Below, one piece after another: positions 1 through 8,271 of a stretch of 64,000 bases of DNA; position 1 is the stretch's first letter; every line of letters begins with the position of its first letter. The notes under the pieces were generated by a model. The model searched no databases. It was not told the origin of the DNA and saw nothing but the letters and a program-made list of their open reading frames with translations. The stretch is from Paenibacillus bovis (lineage in GTDB: Bacteria; Bacillota; Bacilli; Bacillales; Bacillaceae_C), in the NCBI GenBank assembly GCA_007679095.1, contig VEFU01000021.1, positions 1-64,000 on the forward strand. The letters are read 5' to 3'. A program made the position numbers and the translations under genes.

Positions 1-23
1 TATTGGTCTCCATAAAATGAAAA

Positions 24-48
24 TACCACAGCTTAAATGACTGTGGTA
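24..48. terminator. Short hairpin at window edge
   Basis: An 8-bp perfect stem (TACCACAG with CTGTGGTA) encloses a 9-nt loop. A T-rich stretch follows on the plus strand, so it may end a gene lying left of the window. The owner cannot be seen. Confidence 0.4.
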
Positions 49-84
49 GACCCAAATTTTTATACTTTCTTATCTTTTAAAAAA

Positions 85-112
85 AACCGAAAATCAGTGA
101 AGATTTTCGGTT
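85..112 (-). terminator. Intrinsic terminator after ysdC
   Basis: An 11-bp perfect stem (AACCGAAAATC with GATTTTCGGTT) is followed by a T run on the minus strand. It lies just past the ysdC stop codon. Confidence 0.8.
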
Positions 113-119
113 CAACTTA

Positions 120-1205
120 TTAATCAAACGTAATTTTATCAACTGTCTCACGATCAAGTCTTTTTACAACTTCTGTAATTAACTTTACTGCATTTTCAAA
201 ATCATCACGATGGAGAATTCCTGCGTGAGAATGGATATATCGAGTAGCAATTGTAATGGCAAGGGATGGTGCCCCTTCACCTGCTAAGTGTGTGGACCCC
301 GCATCTGTCCCTCCACCAGGAATTGCATCAAATTGATAAGGAATATTCAATTCATCCGCAACATTTGTCACAAGATCACGCAATCCTTTATGAGATACCA
401 TCGATGCATCATATAGAATTATTTGTGGGCCATCTCCCATTTTACTCATTGCTTCTTTTTTACTTATTCCAGGAGTGTCACCTGCAATACCTACATCAAC
501 AGCAATGGAGATATCTGGTTGAATTTTATTACTTGCCGTTTTAGCACCACGTAATCCAACTTCTTCTTGAACAGTTGCCACACCATAAACAACGTTATCA
601 TGTTTTTCATTTTGTAGATTCTTAAGTACATCAATTGCAATCGCACATCCAATACGATTATCCCATGCTTTTGCAAGCAACATTTTATCGTTATTCATAA
701 CAGTGAATTCAAAATAAGGAACTGCCATGTCGCCAGGGCGAACTCCCCACTCTGCTGCTTCTTCTCGGCTAGAGGCACCAATGTCAATAAACATATCTTT
801 AATATCAACCGGTTTTTTACGAGCTTCTGCAGACAATATATGTGGCGGTTTAGAGCCAATGACTCCAGTAATGTCCCCTTTAGATGTCACTACTGTAACT
901 CGTTGGGCAAGCATAACTTGAGACCACCAACCACCAACTGTTTGAAAACGCAGGAAGCCTTTATCATCGATTTGCGTAACCATGAAACCAACTTCATCTA
1001 AATGACCAGCAATCATAATTTTAGGTCCATTTTCATTTCCTGATTTCTTTGCAATTAGGCTTCCTAATCCATCTGTTTCCACTTCATCTGCATAAGGTGT
1101 TATGTATTTCTTCATTACTTCTCTTGGTTCATGCTCATTTCCTGGAATTCCTTTAGCATCTGTTAAATCTTTCAACATCGTAAGTGTTTCATCAAATTTT
1201 GGCAT
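120..1205 (-). CDS. ysdC: M42 family metallo-aminopeptidase (YsdC-like)
   Basis: This 361-aa protein is a cytosolic M42 aminopeptidase of the tetrahedral (TET) type, which trims N-terminal residues from peptides with a two-metal centre. The metal and catalytic signatures are all visible: AGHLDEVGF near residue 66, AWDNRIGC mid-protein, the catalytic EE pair in [10 protein letters not shown], and a late HSHAG histidine. The ATG at 1205 is chosen because AAGGAGG lies 6 nt upstream; an upstream in-frame start has no ribosome site. It is monocistronic, with its own terminator. In B. subtilis ysdC also lies near ysdB and infC. Substrate preference within M42 cannot be read from sequence. Confidence 0.9.
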   Translation of the reverse strand: MPKFDETLTMLKDLTDAKGIPGNEHEPREVMKKYITPYADEVETDGLGSLIAKKSGNENGPKIMIAGHLDEVGFMVTQIDDKGFLRFQTVGGWWSQVMLAQRVTVVTSKGDITGVIGSKPPHILSAEARKKPVDIKDMFIDIGASSREEAAEWGVRPGDMAVPYFEFTVMNNDKMLLAKAWDNRIGCAIAIDVLKNLQNEKHDNVVYGVATVQEEVGLRGAKTASNKIQPDISIAVDVGIAGDTPGISKKEAMSKMGDGPQIILYDASMVSHKGLRDLVTNVADELNIPYQFDAIPGGGTDAGSTHLAGEGAPSLAITIATRYIHSHAGILHRDDFENAVKLITEVVKRLDRETVDKITFD

Positions 1206-1271
1206 GTTGTGCCTCCTTATAACTTTCATTTCCCACTTTTCATTCTATACATAATATGGGTTTTACATCCA

Positions 1272-1763
1272 CTAATATCCCTCTTGTTGCCGTTTAAAGT
1301 TCACTTCATTTTTTGCTTTATAAGCTGATTGAACATCATCAATTGAAAAACCAAGAGATTGTCCAAGAATGAAGTATTGTCTTAATAATTCCTTAAAACT
1401 TTCAGCTGATCGGTGTAGTCGAAGTTCTCCAACAAGATGATATATCTTAATAAAAGATTGAACTAAGTCTTCATTACCTTCTGTTGATACAAGTGAAATA
1501 TCACGCTCTGAAAAGCCAAGTTCTAGTCCGATAGAAAGAATAAAATGTACCCCATCAACAAATTCTTCTAAAATTATGTCTGTTTCTGACGCTGGTTTCT
1601 TGCTCCAGAATTTAAAACATCTTGTCTCATTTGCAAGTTCACCTATTTCCACAAGTAATGCCAATATTTTCTTTTCCACTAAGTCTTCATTTTCTAATCC
1701 ATGCTCTCTTTCAATGTACTGATCTAATTCATGTTGCATTGCAAACCATTCTGTTAATGTCAT
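1272..1763 (-). CDS. Dimeric dUTP diphosphatase (all-alpha, MazG-like)
   Basis: The 163-aa product resembles the dimeric dUTPase family (dUTPase_2), unrelated to the trimeric beta-fold enzyme. It would hydrolyse dUTP to dUMP and pyrophosphate and so keep uracil out of DNA. The Mg-binding acidic pairs are visible as VEIGELANE (E39, E42) and EEFVDGVHF (E67, D70). A KFWSKK segment near residue 51 fits the nucleotide-contact loop. TAGGAGGG precedes the ATG at good spacing. It is divergent from ysdB, with only about 95 bp between the two starts. A general MazG-type NTP pyrophosphohydrolase is the less likely alternative. Confidence 0.85.
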   Translation of the reverse strand: MTLTEWFAMQHELDQYIEREHGLENEDLVEKKILALLVEIGELANETRCFKFWSKKPASETDIILEEFVDGVHFILSIGLELGFSERDISLVSTEGNEDLVQSFIKIYHLVGELRLHRSAESFKELLRQYFILGQSLGFSIDDVQSAYKAKNEVNFKRQQEGY

Positions 1764-1797
1764 ATAGATCCCTCCTAAAAAAAATTATATCAAATAA

Positions 1798-1823
1798 CGA
1801 AACTTTTTCATCTTTCAAACGTA
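1798..1823 (+). promoter_or_regulatory. SigW-type promoter of ysdB
   Basis: CGAAAC is followed by exactly 16 nt and then CGTA(TA), against the SigW consensus TGAAAC-N16-CGTA. Only the first base differs. YsdB is a known SigW-regulon protein in B. subtilis. Transcription from this site would begin near 1830, past the AGGAGG at 1825, so that AGGAGG is not the ribosome site. Confidence 0.75.
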
Positions 1824-1859
1824 TAGGAGGTAAATATTCATTTGGGAGGTCGTCTTATT

Positions 1860-2249
1860 ATGGCCCTTCTGCTAAGAATCGCTATTTTCGGATTAATTAT
1901 TTACCTCATTTATAAAATTGTTAAATTTTTGCTTGATGCAAAACGTAAGCTCGAAACCGCACATGAACAAAAGAAATATTTTTTCTACGATGTTCGGGAA
2001 AATATTCGAAAAAACTTCCTCATTACTTATAATGGCGTAATGTTTGAGGGAGAGAAATATTTAGGCACAACTGATAAATCGTTTGAAGTTGTATCTATTT
2101 TTATTTGGCCACATAACCCTGATTTACTTCATGGTCTAAGCTACGATGATTTTATCTTTATGGAAAATGAAATTAAGCTGAGGTATCCGAACGCGGAAAT
2201 TGATTGGAAGAGCCCAATAAAAGAATTATTGGCAAAAAACAAGAAATGA
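1860..2249 (+). CDS. ysdB: YsdB, SigW-pathway membrane-anchored protein
   Basis: This 129-aa protein has one N-terminal membrane segment (about residues 5-20) followed by a cytosolic domain with KRKLETAHEQKKYFFYD, which I recognise from YsdB. In B. subtilis YsdB is a SigW-controlled protein of unclear biochemical role. Two starts are possible: TTG at 1842 or ATG at 1860. The SigW promoter places the transcript start near 1830, which leaves GGGAGG at 1845 as the usable ribosome site, so the ATG at 1860 is preferred. The gene is separated from the facing TVP38-type gene by only 23 bp. Confidence 0.85.
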   Translation: MALLLRIAIFGLIIYLIYKIVKFLLDAKRKLETAHEQKKYFFYDVRENIRKNFLITYNGVMFEGEKYLGTTDKSFEVVSIFIWPHNPDLLHGLSYDDFIFMENEIKLRYPNAEIDWKSPIKELLAKNKK

Positions 2250-2272
2250 GTCCCATTTGCGGGACTCATTTT

Positions 2273-2863
2273 TTATGAAGTTTGTTTGGATTGAACTTGA
2301 TCTGCGAAGAACTCACTCCAAGTAACAGTGGCAATTTTTTCACGAAGTAGGTAAAACAATACAAAGAGGGATAAGATGATGATGATAGCCATTCCTGGTG
2401 AAAACCGTGTTATGAATTCGCCAAAGACTGTATAGAAAAATGCGAGAGGTAAATTAGTTGCGAATGAACCTTTCATAAACCCTTTAAAATCCGGACGACG
2501 TTCGAGTAAACATAGGTTCAATAATTGATAGTGAAAAAAAGGAATTAGACGTAATACTGCAATTTGACCCACTGTCATTTTGTTATAGCGACCAAACCAT
2601 TTATATTTTATATTCATTAATCTTGCATGGGTTTTTGGCATTTTTCCGATACAAAAATAAAAAATAGCAGATAATAGCAACAGTCCAATCATGGAATAAA
2701 CCGTTCCGAGTAAACTTCCGAATAATATACCCCCAGCCATACAAACCATCACTACAGGTATGAACATAAATTGTCGTAGAACATGGAAAAAGATAAACAT
2801 AAAAGGAGCTAAAATACCGGTTCCTTCCACTAGAGCAAGCATTACCAATAGCTCGTCATTCAA
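2273..2863 (-). CDS. TVP38/TMEM64 (DedA-like) membrane protein
   Basis: The 196-aa product has five or six hydrophobic segments and the family core: a re-entrant loop region around VMVCMAGGILFGSLLGT and the conserved RLIPFFHYQLLNL stretch. TVP38/TMEM64 (SNARE-associated Golgi, DedA superfamily) proteins sit in the cytoplasmic membrane and are linked to lipid or ion transport, but the substrate is not established for this type. A TTG at 2863 with AAGGAAGG upstream is preferred over the GTG at 2872, which overlaps the ribosome site. It converges on ysdB and probably forms its own transcription unit. Confidence 0.75.
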   Translation of the reverse strand: MNDELLVMLALVEGTGILAPFMFIFFHVLRQFMFIPVVMVCMAGGILFGSLLGTVYSMIGLLLLSAIFYFCIGKMPKTHARLMNIKYKWFGRYNKMTVGQIAVLRLIPFFHYQLLNLCLLERRPDFKGFMKGSFATNLPLAFFYTVFGEFITRFSPGMAIIIILSLFVLFYLLREKIATVTWSEFFADQVQSKQTS

Positions 2864-2974
2864 TGTGACCACCTTCCTTTTTGTCTAATTCCTCCATGGA
2901 ATCCACAATTTTTTCCGCCAAGTTACAATGTCATTAATTAATCCTATTAACATTGTATTTACTTATGTAACTAG

Positions 2975-3250
2975 TTATGACAGACGGCCAAGCACGTAAA
3001 AGTAAATTAGGAAGTCCAAAATTGCAACGGTCGGTAATCCATATTTGAATAAAAAATGTTTTGTTTTATGTCGGTATTTCTTCATACCGATTGTTAATCC
3101 TGGTGCTGCACCAACGAATGCAAGTAGCCACAGCTTCTTCTCGCTTATTCTCCAATCCCTTTTTCGAGCCCTTTGCTTATCCTGTTTCATAGTGAAGATG
3201 CCAATAATATTAATGATAATGAAATAAAAACTTAATATTGCCTTTATCAT
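2975..3250 (-). CDS. ysdA: DUF1294 small membrane protein YsdA
   Basis: This 91-aa protein fits DUF1294: an N-terminal membrane helix (residues 4-19), a basic cytosolic stretch (KQDKQRARKRDWRISEKKLW), then hydrophobic helices around the typical LWLLAFVGAAPG and a second helix near the C-terminus. HKTKH is the conserved polar patch. Function is unknown across the family. It follows rplT, as in B. subtilis, but a strong terminator separates them, so it relies on read-through or its own promoter. GAGGG sits upstream of the ATG. Confidence 0.85.
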   Translation of the reverse strand: MIKAILSFYFIIINIIGIFTMKQDKQRARKRDWRISEKKLWLLAFVGAAPGLTIGMKKYRHKTKHFLFKYGLPTVAILDFLIYFYVLGRLS

Positions 3251-3263
3251 TCTCTATCCCTCT

Positions 3264-3310
3264 TTTCAAAAAAAGAGGCTTTTCCAACTTAAAGTGGAAT
3301 AGCCTCTTTC
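3264..3310 (-). terminator. Terminator of infC-rpmI-rplT operon
   Basis: A long stem pairs AAAGAGGCT with AGCCTCTTT and continues inward through TTCCA. A T-rich tail follows on the minus strand, directly after the rplT stop codon. Confidence 0.85.
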
Positions 3311-3320
3311 TTCATTCAAA

Positions 3321-3674
3321 TTATAGAGCAGCTTTTGCTTTGTTAGCTAATTCTGCGAATGCTTTTTCGTCAGATACTGCTAGTTCAGCAAGCATTTTGC
3401 GGTTAACTTCAATGCCAGCTTCTTTCAAACCATGCATTAAACGGCTATAAGAAAGACCGTTCATACGAGCAGCAGCATTAATACGTGTGATCCAAAGTTT
3501 ACGGAAATCACGCTTTTTGTTGCGGCGATCGCGGTATGCATAATTGTGAGATTTCATCACTTGTTGCTTAGCAACTTTAAATAATCTATGTTTAGAACCG
3601 TAGTAACCTTTAGCTAATTTTAATACTCTCTTACGACGTCTGCGGGTAACTGTACCGCCTTTTACACGTGGCAT
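3321..3674 (-). CDS. rplT: 50S ribosomal protein L20
   Basis: The 117-aa product is L20, complete and of normal length. The basic N-terminal extension (MPRVKGG then a TRRRRKR cluster) and [14 protein letters not shown] are diagnostic. L20 binds 23S rRNA early in 50S assembly. In B. subtilis it also represses its own operon by binding the infC leader, and a matching leader with attenuator is present here upstream of infC. It is the third gene of infC-rpmI-rplT. Confidence 0.98.
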   Translation of the reverse strand: MPRVKGGTVTRRRRKRVLKLAKGYYGSKHRLFKVAKQQVMKSHNYAYRDRRNKKRDFRKLWITRINAAARMNGLSYSRLMHGLKEAGIEVNRKMLAELAVSDEKAFAELANKAKAAL

Positions 3675-3701
3675 ATTAATTCCCTCCTAATATCTCTGTT
3701 A

Positions 3702-3902
3702 TTACTTAAGATTGTCTAGCAAGTGGCGGATGCGGCGGAAATCACCTTTAGATACCATTGCTGATTTACGTAGTTTGCGCTTTTGTTTTGTAGATTTATT
3801 TGCAAACAAATGGCTTGTATAAGCTTGTGAACGTTTCAGTTTACCAGAACCTGTTTTTTTGAAGCGTTTTGCTGCGCCGCGGTGTGTCTTCATTTTTGGC
3901 AT
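3702..3902 (-). CDS. rpmI: 50S ribosomal protein L35
   Basis: This 66-aa, very basic protein begins [21 protein letters not shown], the universal L35 signature, and ends in the usual RHLLDNL. It is a structural component of the large subunit. It lies between infC and rplT with short spacers of about 20-30 nt and good GGAGG sites, so it is co-translated with them. Nothing is missing. Confidence 0.98.
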   Translation of the reverse strand: MPKMKTHRGAAKRFKKTGSGKLKRSQAYTSHLFANKSTKQKRKLRKSAMVSKGDFRRIRHLLDNLK

Positions 3903-3923
3903 AGAGTTTTCCTCCTCAAAACA

Positions 3924-4439
3924 TTACTTTTCATTTTTTGGTGCTAAAACTAAGAACATGCTTCTACCATCCATTTTAGGATGTGATTCAATTGTAGAAA
4001 GATCTGCACACTCTTCTGCAAATCTATTTAATACACGTTGACCAATTTCTTTATGAGTAATGGCACGTCCTCTAAAACGAATCGAAGCTTTCACTTTGTC
4101 TCCTTTTTCAAGGAATTTGCGACCATTGCGAAGCTTTGTATTGAAATCATGCTCATCAATTGTAGGACTCAAACGAACTTCCTTCAAATTAATTACTTTT
4201 TGGTTTTTGCGTGCTTCTTTCTCTTTCTTCTGTAGTTCAAAACGATGCTTTCCATAGTCCATAATACGAGCTACAGGCGGTTTTGCGTTAGGCGCTACAA
4301 GAACAAGATCCAGATTTACACGCGCAGCCATTTCTAGTGCTTCATTGCGGGATTTAACCCCCAATTGCTCACCATTATGATCAATAAGACGAAGTTCACG
4401 GGCACGAATGCCTTCATTTACCAACATATCTTTGCTAAT
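3924..4439 (-). CDS. infC: Translation initiation factor IF-3 (ATT start)
   Basis: IF-3 (171 aa) binds the 30S subunit, blocks premature joining of 50S and checks the initiator tRNA. The N-domain ([10 protein letters not shown]-type start, [19 protein letters not shown]) and C-domain ([31 protein letters not shown]) are intact. The frame upstream has no good ATG. GGAGGTGG lies 6-9 nt before an ATT at 4437-4439, giving [10 protein letters not shown], which matches the known Bacillus IF-3 N-terminus. AUU starts on infC are a conserved device: IF-3 itself discriminates against AUU and so limits its own synthesis. Confidence 0.95.
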   Translation of the reverse strand: MSKDMLVNEGIRARELRLIDHNGEQLGVKSRNEALEMAARVNLDLVLVAPNAKPPVARIMDYGKHRFELQKKEKEARKNQKVINLKEVRLSPTIDEHDFNTKLRNGRKFLEKGDKVKASIRFRGRAITHKEIGQRVLNRFAEECADLSTIESHPKMDGRSMFLVLAPKNEK

Positions 4440-4662
4440 AGTTAGCCACCTCCAAGGTTTTTTCAAGGAATACATTGTTTGGAAAAAGTCAAGCTAAAAA
4501 GCACAATAAAAAAGTGCGGAGCATATAGCACCCGCACTGCATTCACGCACAATAGTGTAAGAATGAATGACAATTCATATCCATAGCCTGTCAACTGCAT
4601 TATCGCGTCAATCAGGCGAGAAGCGGGTAGCTCCTTCTTCCATAAACGAGTATTCAATTACC
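4440..4662 (-). promoter_or_regulatory. infC leader, L20-type autoregulatory region
   Basis: About 220 nt of untranslated leader lies between the promoter and the infC start. It contains an intrinsic attenuator (4505-4537), as expected for the L20 leader of Bacillales, where L20 binding favours termination. A 64-codon open frame here is judged fortuitous. The L20 contact residues were not folded or modelled. Confidence 0.75.
4505..4537 (-). terminator. Attenuator in infC leader
   Basis: GTGCGG pairs with CCGCAC around a loop rich in TGCTATATGCT. TTTTTTATT follows on the minus strand, all upstream of the infC ribosome site. Confidence 0.8.
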
Positions 4663-4668
4663 TTAGTT

Positions 4669-4697
4669 ACTTTATCATAGAAAGTCTGATGTGTCAA
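4669..4697 (-). promoter_or_regulatory. SigA promoter of infC operon
   Basis: A perfect TTGACA (4692-4697) is followed by a 17-nt spacer and TAAAGT (4669-4674) on the minus strand. An overlapping TATGAT is an alternative -10 with poor spacing. Confidence 0.8.
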
Positions 4698-4820
4698 TGT
4701 TGAATCCTTTTCACAACGTTATTCATCATATCAAATTGAAGATAAATAATCAATGATTTTCTTAAAAATGTTTAATTAAACAAAAGCGGGAAAAACTTTG
4801 AGTACAAGTAAAAATTCGGA

Positions 4821-4853
4821 AAGAGCCTGCTAATGGAGAGAAGGCTCCTTTTC
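4821..4853 (+). terminator. Possible hairpin upstream of lipoprotein gene
   Basis: GAGCCT pairs with AGGCTC across a 13-nt loop and is followed by CTTTT. No gene ends just before it on the plus strand, so it may be an attenuator of the lipoprotein gene or chance. Confidence 0.3.
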
Positions 4854-4924
4854 CAGTCTGTTGTATAAACCTTCATGAACAACGAAGTTTGGACAAACAA
4901 AAACAAATATTTGGAGGGAAAACA

Positions 4925-5449
4925 ATGAAGAAGTTATTTATGATTATTTCTGTCCTTAGCATTATTGGTCTAGCAGCATGTTCCGATGACCCTTCTATCG
5001 ATAGTCATCCGAAAGAACAACTTAATCCTCAACATGAAGAACAAAATGCACCTCCACCAGATCCTACTGGAGATATGTCACATGAAGGTGAGATAGCTGA
5101 CGATAAAGATTCAGCTGCTAAAATGGATAAACTAAGTTTTTCGAAGTTTGATTTAGAGGTAGAATATGCGGTGGATAAAGAATATGACTTTGATTATGAG
5201 GAAAAGGACGACGATGGCGATTATAAGGCTGAACTTTATGATTCAATTCACGATACAAGATTATATGGGATGGAAGCATTTAATGCATTATATTCTTTAA
5301 CCGAGGAATTACATTTTGATGAAAATACTCCGAAAGAGGAAATAATACAACATATCCTTGAGCGTTTTAATCTTGATCAAGATTATTCAAGCTTTGAATT
5401 AGAAATTAAATTTAAAAATGGAGCAAAAATAGATATTGAAGATAAGTAA
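4925..5449 (+). CDS. YusW-domain lipoprotein
   Basis: The 174-aa product is an exported lipoprotein. It has a lysine-rich start, a hydrophobic core (residues 4-17) and lipobox LAAC, with the lipidated Cys near residue 19. A polar, Pro/Glu/Asp-rich linker follows. The C-terminal ~85 residues match the YusW family in pattern (acidic DYDFDYEEKDDD-type core, then LYGMEAFNALYSLTEELHF and LERFNLDQDYSSFELEIKF). YusW proteins have no known function. The ATG at 4925 follows GGAGGG at ideal spacing. It stands alone between the divergent infC operon and the repeat array. Confidence 0.75.
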   Translation: MKKLFMIISVLSIIGLAACSDDPSIDSHPKEQLNPQHEEQNAPPPDPTGDMSHEGEIADDKDSAAKMDKLSFSKFDLEVEYAVDKEYDFDYEEKDDDGDYKAELYDSIHDTRLYGMEAFNALYSLTEELHFDENTPKEEIIQHILERFNLDQDYSSFELEIKFKNGAKIDIEDK

Positions 5450-5484
5450 CTAGTTTGTGAATAAGTGTAGCGATATGACTGATT

Positions 5485-5897
5485 CTATTAGACATTTTTT
5501 TGGGGGATAATTAGGAAAATGTTGATTAGATGGGGGCTATTGGACACTTCGTACTAAGTTGATAATCAAAGTGTCGATTGGGATGTTTCTATAAGACATT
5601 TCGCTTTTGGTTTCATGTAAAAATTGTCCATTAGAACACTCCTATTGGACATTTCAACCTAGGTTCACGTTCAAATTGTCCATTAGAACACTCCTATTAG
5701 ACATTTCAAAGCCTGATTCACATTCAAATTGTCCATTAGAACGACCCTATTGGACATTTCAAGCCTGATTCACATTCAAATTTTCCATTAGAACCATCCT
5801 ATTAGACATTTCTACCCTAATGCACGTTCAATCTGTCCATTAGGATGCTGCTATCAGATATTTCAACGTTAATTCATATACTAAATGCCGAATAAAG
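5485..5897. repeat. Tandem array, eight 52-53 bp units
   Basis: Eight units begin with a CTATT(G/A)GACATTTC-type box at 5485, 5537, 5589, 5642, 5694, 5747, 5799 and 5851, a strict 52-53 bp period; the last is partial. Units 3-6 are nearly identical and the outer ones diverged. Each unit ends TGTCCATTAG, which pairs with the next unit's CTATTGGACA at 9 of 10 positions, so every junction can form a hairpin. No reading frame crosses it. It fills most of the 560-bp gap between the lipoprotein gene and thrS. Confidence 0.9.
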
Positions 5898-5934
5898 CAC
5901 ATAAATATATCAAAGTGATTTCGACTATAAAAAT

Positions 5935-5978
5935 AAAGGCAGGAAATAAGTAATCTACATCACTTACTTCCTGCCTTT
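5935..5978 (-). terminator. Terminator after thrS
   Basis: AAAGGCAGGAA pairs perfectly with TTCCTGCCTTT, and the stem continues imperfectly inward. T-rich sequence follows on the minus strand. It could also stop plus-strand transcripts coming from the repeat array. Confidence 0.8.
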
Positions 5979-6008
5979 TGGATTTCATTACATAGTTATT
6001 GAAGTTTT

Positions 6009-7937
6009 TTATAAAAAGCTAACTTCTGACTTCAGCTGTTCTATAAATTCTTTGAATGGAACTGTCTCGGATTTTTGTTCTCCGTATTTTCTTACGTTTA
6101 CAGCTTCTTCCTTAATTTCATTGTCTCCAACGACAAGCATATAAGGGATTTTCTGCATTTGTGCTTCCCTTATTTTATATCCTATCTTCTCATCCCGTTT
6201 GTCCATTTCAACGCGGAAGCCAGTAGCTTTTAAGTTTGTAACAACTTGCTTAGCATAGTCAAAATGAACATCAGGAGATACTGGAATTACTTGCACTTGA
6301 ACTGGTGCTAGCCATGTTGGGAATGCCCCTTTATACTCTTCAATCAAGAATGCAACAAAACGTTCCATTGTTGATACAACACCACGGTGGATAACTACTG
6401 GACGATGAAGTTTTCCGTCCTCACCAACATAAGTCAAATCAAATTTCTCTGGAAGTAAAAAGTCAAGCTGAACAGTAGATAATGTTTCTTCTTTTCCTAA
6501 TGCTGTTTTTACTTGAACATCCAGTTTTGGACCATAAAAAGCCGCTTCTCCGTCTGCTTCGAAGTACTCAACACCAAGATCATCCATTGCTTCTTTTAAC
6601 ATCGCTTGTGCTTTATTCCACATCTCATCATCATCGAAATACTTTTCTTTATCTTCAGGGTCACGATAAGAAAGTCGGAATGAATAATCATTAATCTTAA
6701 AGTCATCATATACTTCTTTAATCAATTCTACTACGCGAATAAATTCATCTTTGATTTGGTCTGGACGTACAAATATATGAGCATCATTCAATGTCATTCC
6801 ACGAACACGCTGTAATCCAGATAGAGCTCCAGACATTTCATAACGATGCATTGTACCAAGCTCTGCAATTCTTAGCGGTAATTCACGATAGCTGTGAATA
6901 TCATTTTTATATATCATCATATGATGTGGACAGTTCATCGGACGAAGTACTAGTTGCTCATTATCCATCTCCATTACAGGGAACATGTCTTCCTGATAAT
7001 GATCCCAGTGACCACTTGTTTTGTATAAGTCTACACTTCCCATAATTGGTGTATATACGTGATCATAGCCGAGCGATACTTCTTTATCTACAATATAACG
7101 TTCAATCACACGTCGGATTGTAGCACCTTTCGGAAGCCACATTGGCAACCCTTGGCCAACCTTTTGAGAATTTGTAAATAGGCTAAGTTCTTTCCCTAAC
7201 TTACGGTGGTCACGTTCTTTCGCTTCTTCGAGCATTTTCAAATGGGCTTTAAGATCCTCTTTAGTGAAAAATGCTGTACCATAAATACGTTGAAGCATTT
7301 TGTTTTTACTATCTCCACGCCAGTATGCACCAGCAATACTTAATAATTTAAATTCTCTAATTTTCCCTGTTGATGGTAAGTGAACACCACGGCAAAGGTC
7401 AGCAAAATCCCCTTGCTCATAAATTGTTACTTTTTCGTCAGCAGGAATCGCATCAATTAATTCTTGCTTATATTGATCATTAGCGAAAAATTCTTTTGCT
7501 TCATTACGAGTTACTTCTTTACGTGTAATCTCAATATTTTCATTGATGATTTTTTTCATTTCTTTTTCAATAATTGGTAAATCTTCTGGTGTAATTGCAT
7601 GGTCGAGATCCATATCGTAGTAGAAACCATGTTCAATTACAGGACCAACACCAAGTTTCACATCTGGATAAAGTCTCTTTACTGCTTGTGCCATTAAGTG
7701 CGCAGTACTATGACGCATAATCTCTAGTGCTTCTTCACTACCAGATGTAATAATTTCTATAGATCCATCTGCATCAATGGGAGTTCTCAAGTCAATTAGT
7801 TGCCCATTATGTTTACCCGCTATAGCTTTTTTCCTAAGACCAGGACTTATCGAAGCTGCGATATCTTCTGTTGTCGTCGTTTTAGGAAACTCCTTCACAT
7901 TACCGTCTGGAAACGTAATTTTAAGTTGCTCCGACAT
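6009..7937 (-). CDS. thrS: Threonine-tRNA ligase
   Basis: The 642-aa enzyme charges tRNA-Thr and edits mischarged Ser-tRNA. Domain order is normal: TGS (residues 1-62), editing domain with HSTAH (about 76) and CRGVH (about 183), class II catalytic core with RPMNCPHH, the motif 2 loop [18 protein letters not shown] and motif 3 [10 protein letters not shown], then the anticodon-binding domain. AAGGAGTG precedes the ATG. It is monocistronic, controlled by an upstream T-box and closed by its own terminator. Length and motifs match B. subtilis ThrS. Confidence 0.98.
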   Translation of the reverse strand: MSEQLKITFPDGNVKEFPKTTTTEDIAASISPGLRKKAIAGKHNGQLIDLRTPIDADGSIEIITSGSEEALEIMRHSTAHLMAQAVKRLYPDVKLGVGPVIEHGFYYDMDLDHAITPEDLPIIEKEMKKIINENIEITRKEVTRNEAKEFFANDQYKQELIDAIPADEKVTIYEQGDFADLCRGVHLPSTGKIREFKLLSIAGAYWRGDSKNKMLQRIYGTAFFTKEDLKAHLKMLEEAKERDHRKLGKELSLFTNSQKVGQGLPMWLPKGATIRRVIERYIVDKEVSLGYDHVYTPIMGSVDLYKTSGHWDHYQEDMFPVMEMDNEQLVLRPMNCPHHMMIYKNDIHSYRELPLRIAELGTMHRYEMSGALSGLQRVRGMTLNDAHIFVRPDQIKDEFIRVVELIKEVYDDFKINDYSFRLSYRDPEDKEKYFDDDEMWNKAQAMLKEAMDDLGVEYFEADGEAAFYGPKLDVQVKTALGKEETLSTVQLDFLLPEKFDLTYVGEDGKLHRPVVIHRGVVSTMERFVAFLIEEYKGAFPTWLAPVQVQVIPVSPDVHFDYAKQVVTNLKATGFRVEMDKRDEKIGYKIREAQMQKIPYMLVVGDNEIKEEAVNVRKYGEQKSETVPFKEFIEQLKSEVSFL

Positions 7938-7964
7938 TGCATTTCACTCCTTCATTATTTGTAA

Positions 7965-8238
7965 AATAAAAAAGCCCATCCCTGGAAAAGGGACGAGCTT
8001 AATACACGTGGTTCCACCCTAGTTTATATGTTGACAAAAAGACAACATAACTTGGATTATTATAACGGAAATAGTCCGCCAATCAATACTACACAAATTC
8101 ATTGTGATTCATGATTGGAGTTCAAAGGTGGTAAGTATTCTGTTCGTATTAGGAAGTTCTCAGCATTTCTTCCCTCTCTGTAAATCGTGGCAGAAAACCC
8201 ATGTCCTTATCATAACTTATTAAATGTTAGATTATGTA
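7965..8238 (-). promoter_or_regulatory. T-box riboswitch for thrS (tRNA-Thr)
   Basis: The canonical T-box AGGGTGGAACCACG is at 8007-8020 on the minus strand. Upstream features of stem I are visible: AGAGAGGGAAG and a GCTGAGAA distal loop. A specifier region ACCACC (8127-8132) supplies the Thr codon ACC. The terminator stem (about 7973-8000, AAGCTCGTCCCT with AGGGATGGGCTT) is followed by a T run. Uncharged tRNA-Thr would stabilise the antiterminator and turn thrS on. Confidence 0.95.
7966..8000 (-). terminator. T-box terminator hairpin
   Basis: AAGCTCGTCCCT pairs imperfectly with AGGGATGGGCTT around TTTTCC. TTTTTTATTTTA follows on the minus strand, 28 nt before the thrS ATG. Confidence 0.9.
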
Positions 8239-8242
8239 GGAT

Positions 8243-8271
8243 ATTATAGCTGTTCCATTTGATAAAATCAA
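8243..8271 (-). promoter_or_regulatory. SigA promoter of thrS leader
   Basis: TTGATT (8266-8271), a 17-nt spacer and a perfect TATAAT (8243-8248) lie on the minus strand. The -35 box overlaps the last codons of ytxC. Confidence 0.85.

Noticed and set aside
4463-4657. 64-codon open frame upstream of infC
   Set aside because: It lies inside the infC leader, crosses the attenuator hairpin and has no ribosome site.
5485-5897. CRISPR array
   Set aside because: The whole 52-53 bp unit repeats, with no unique spacers between constant repeats, and no cas genes are nearby.
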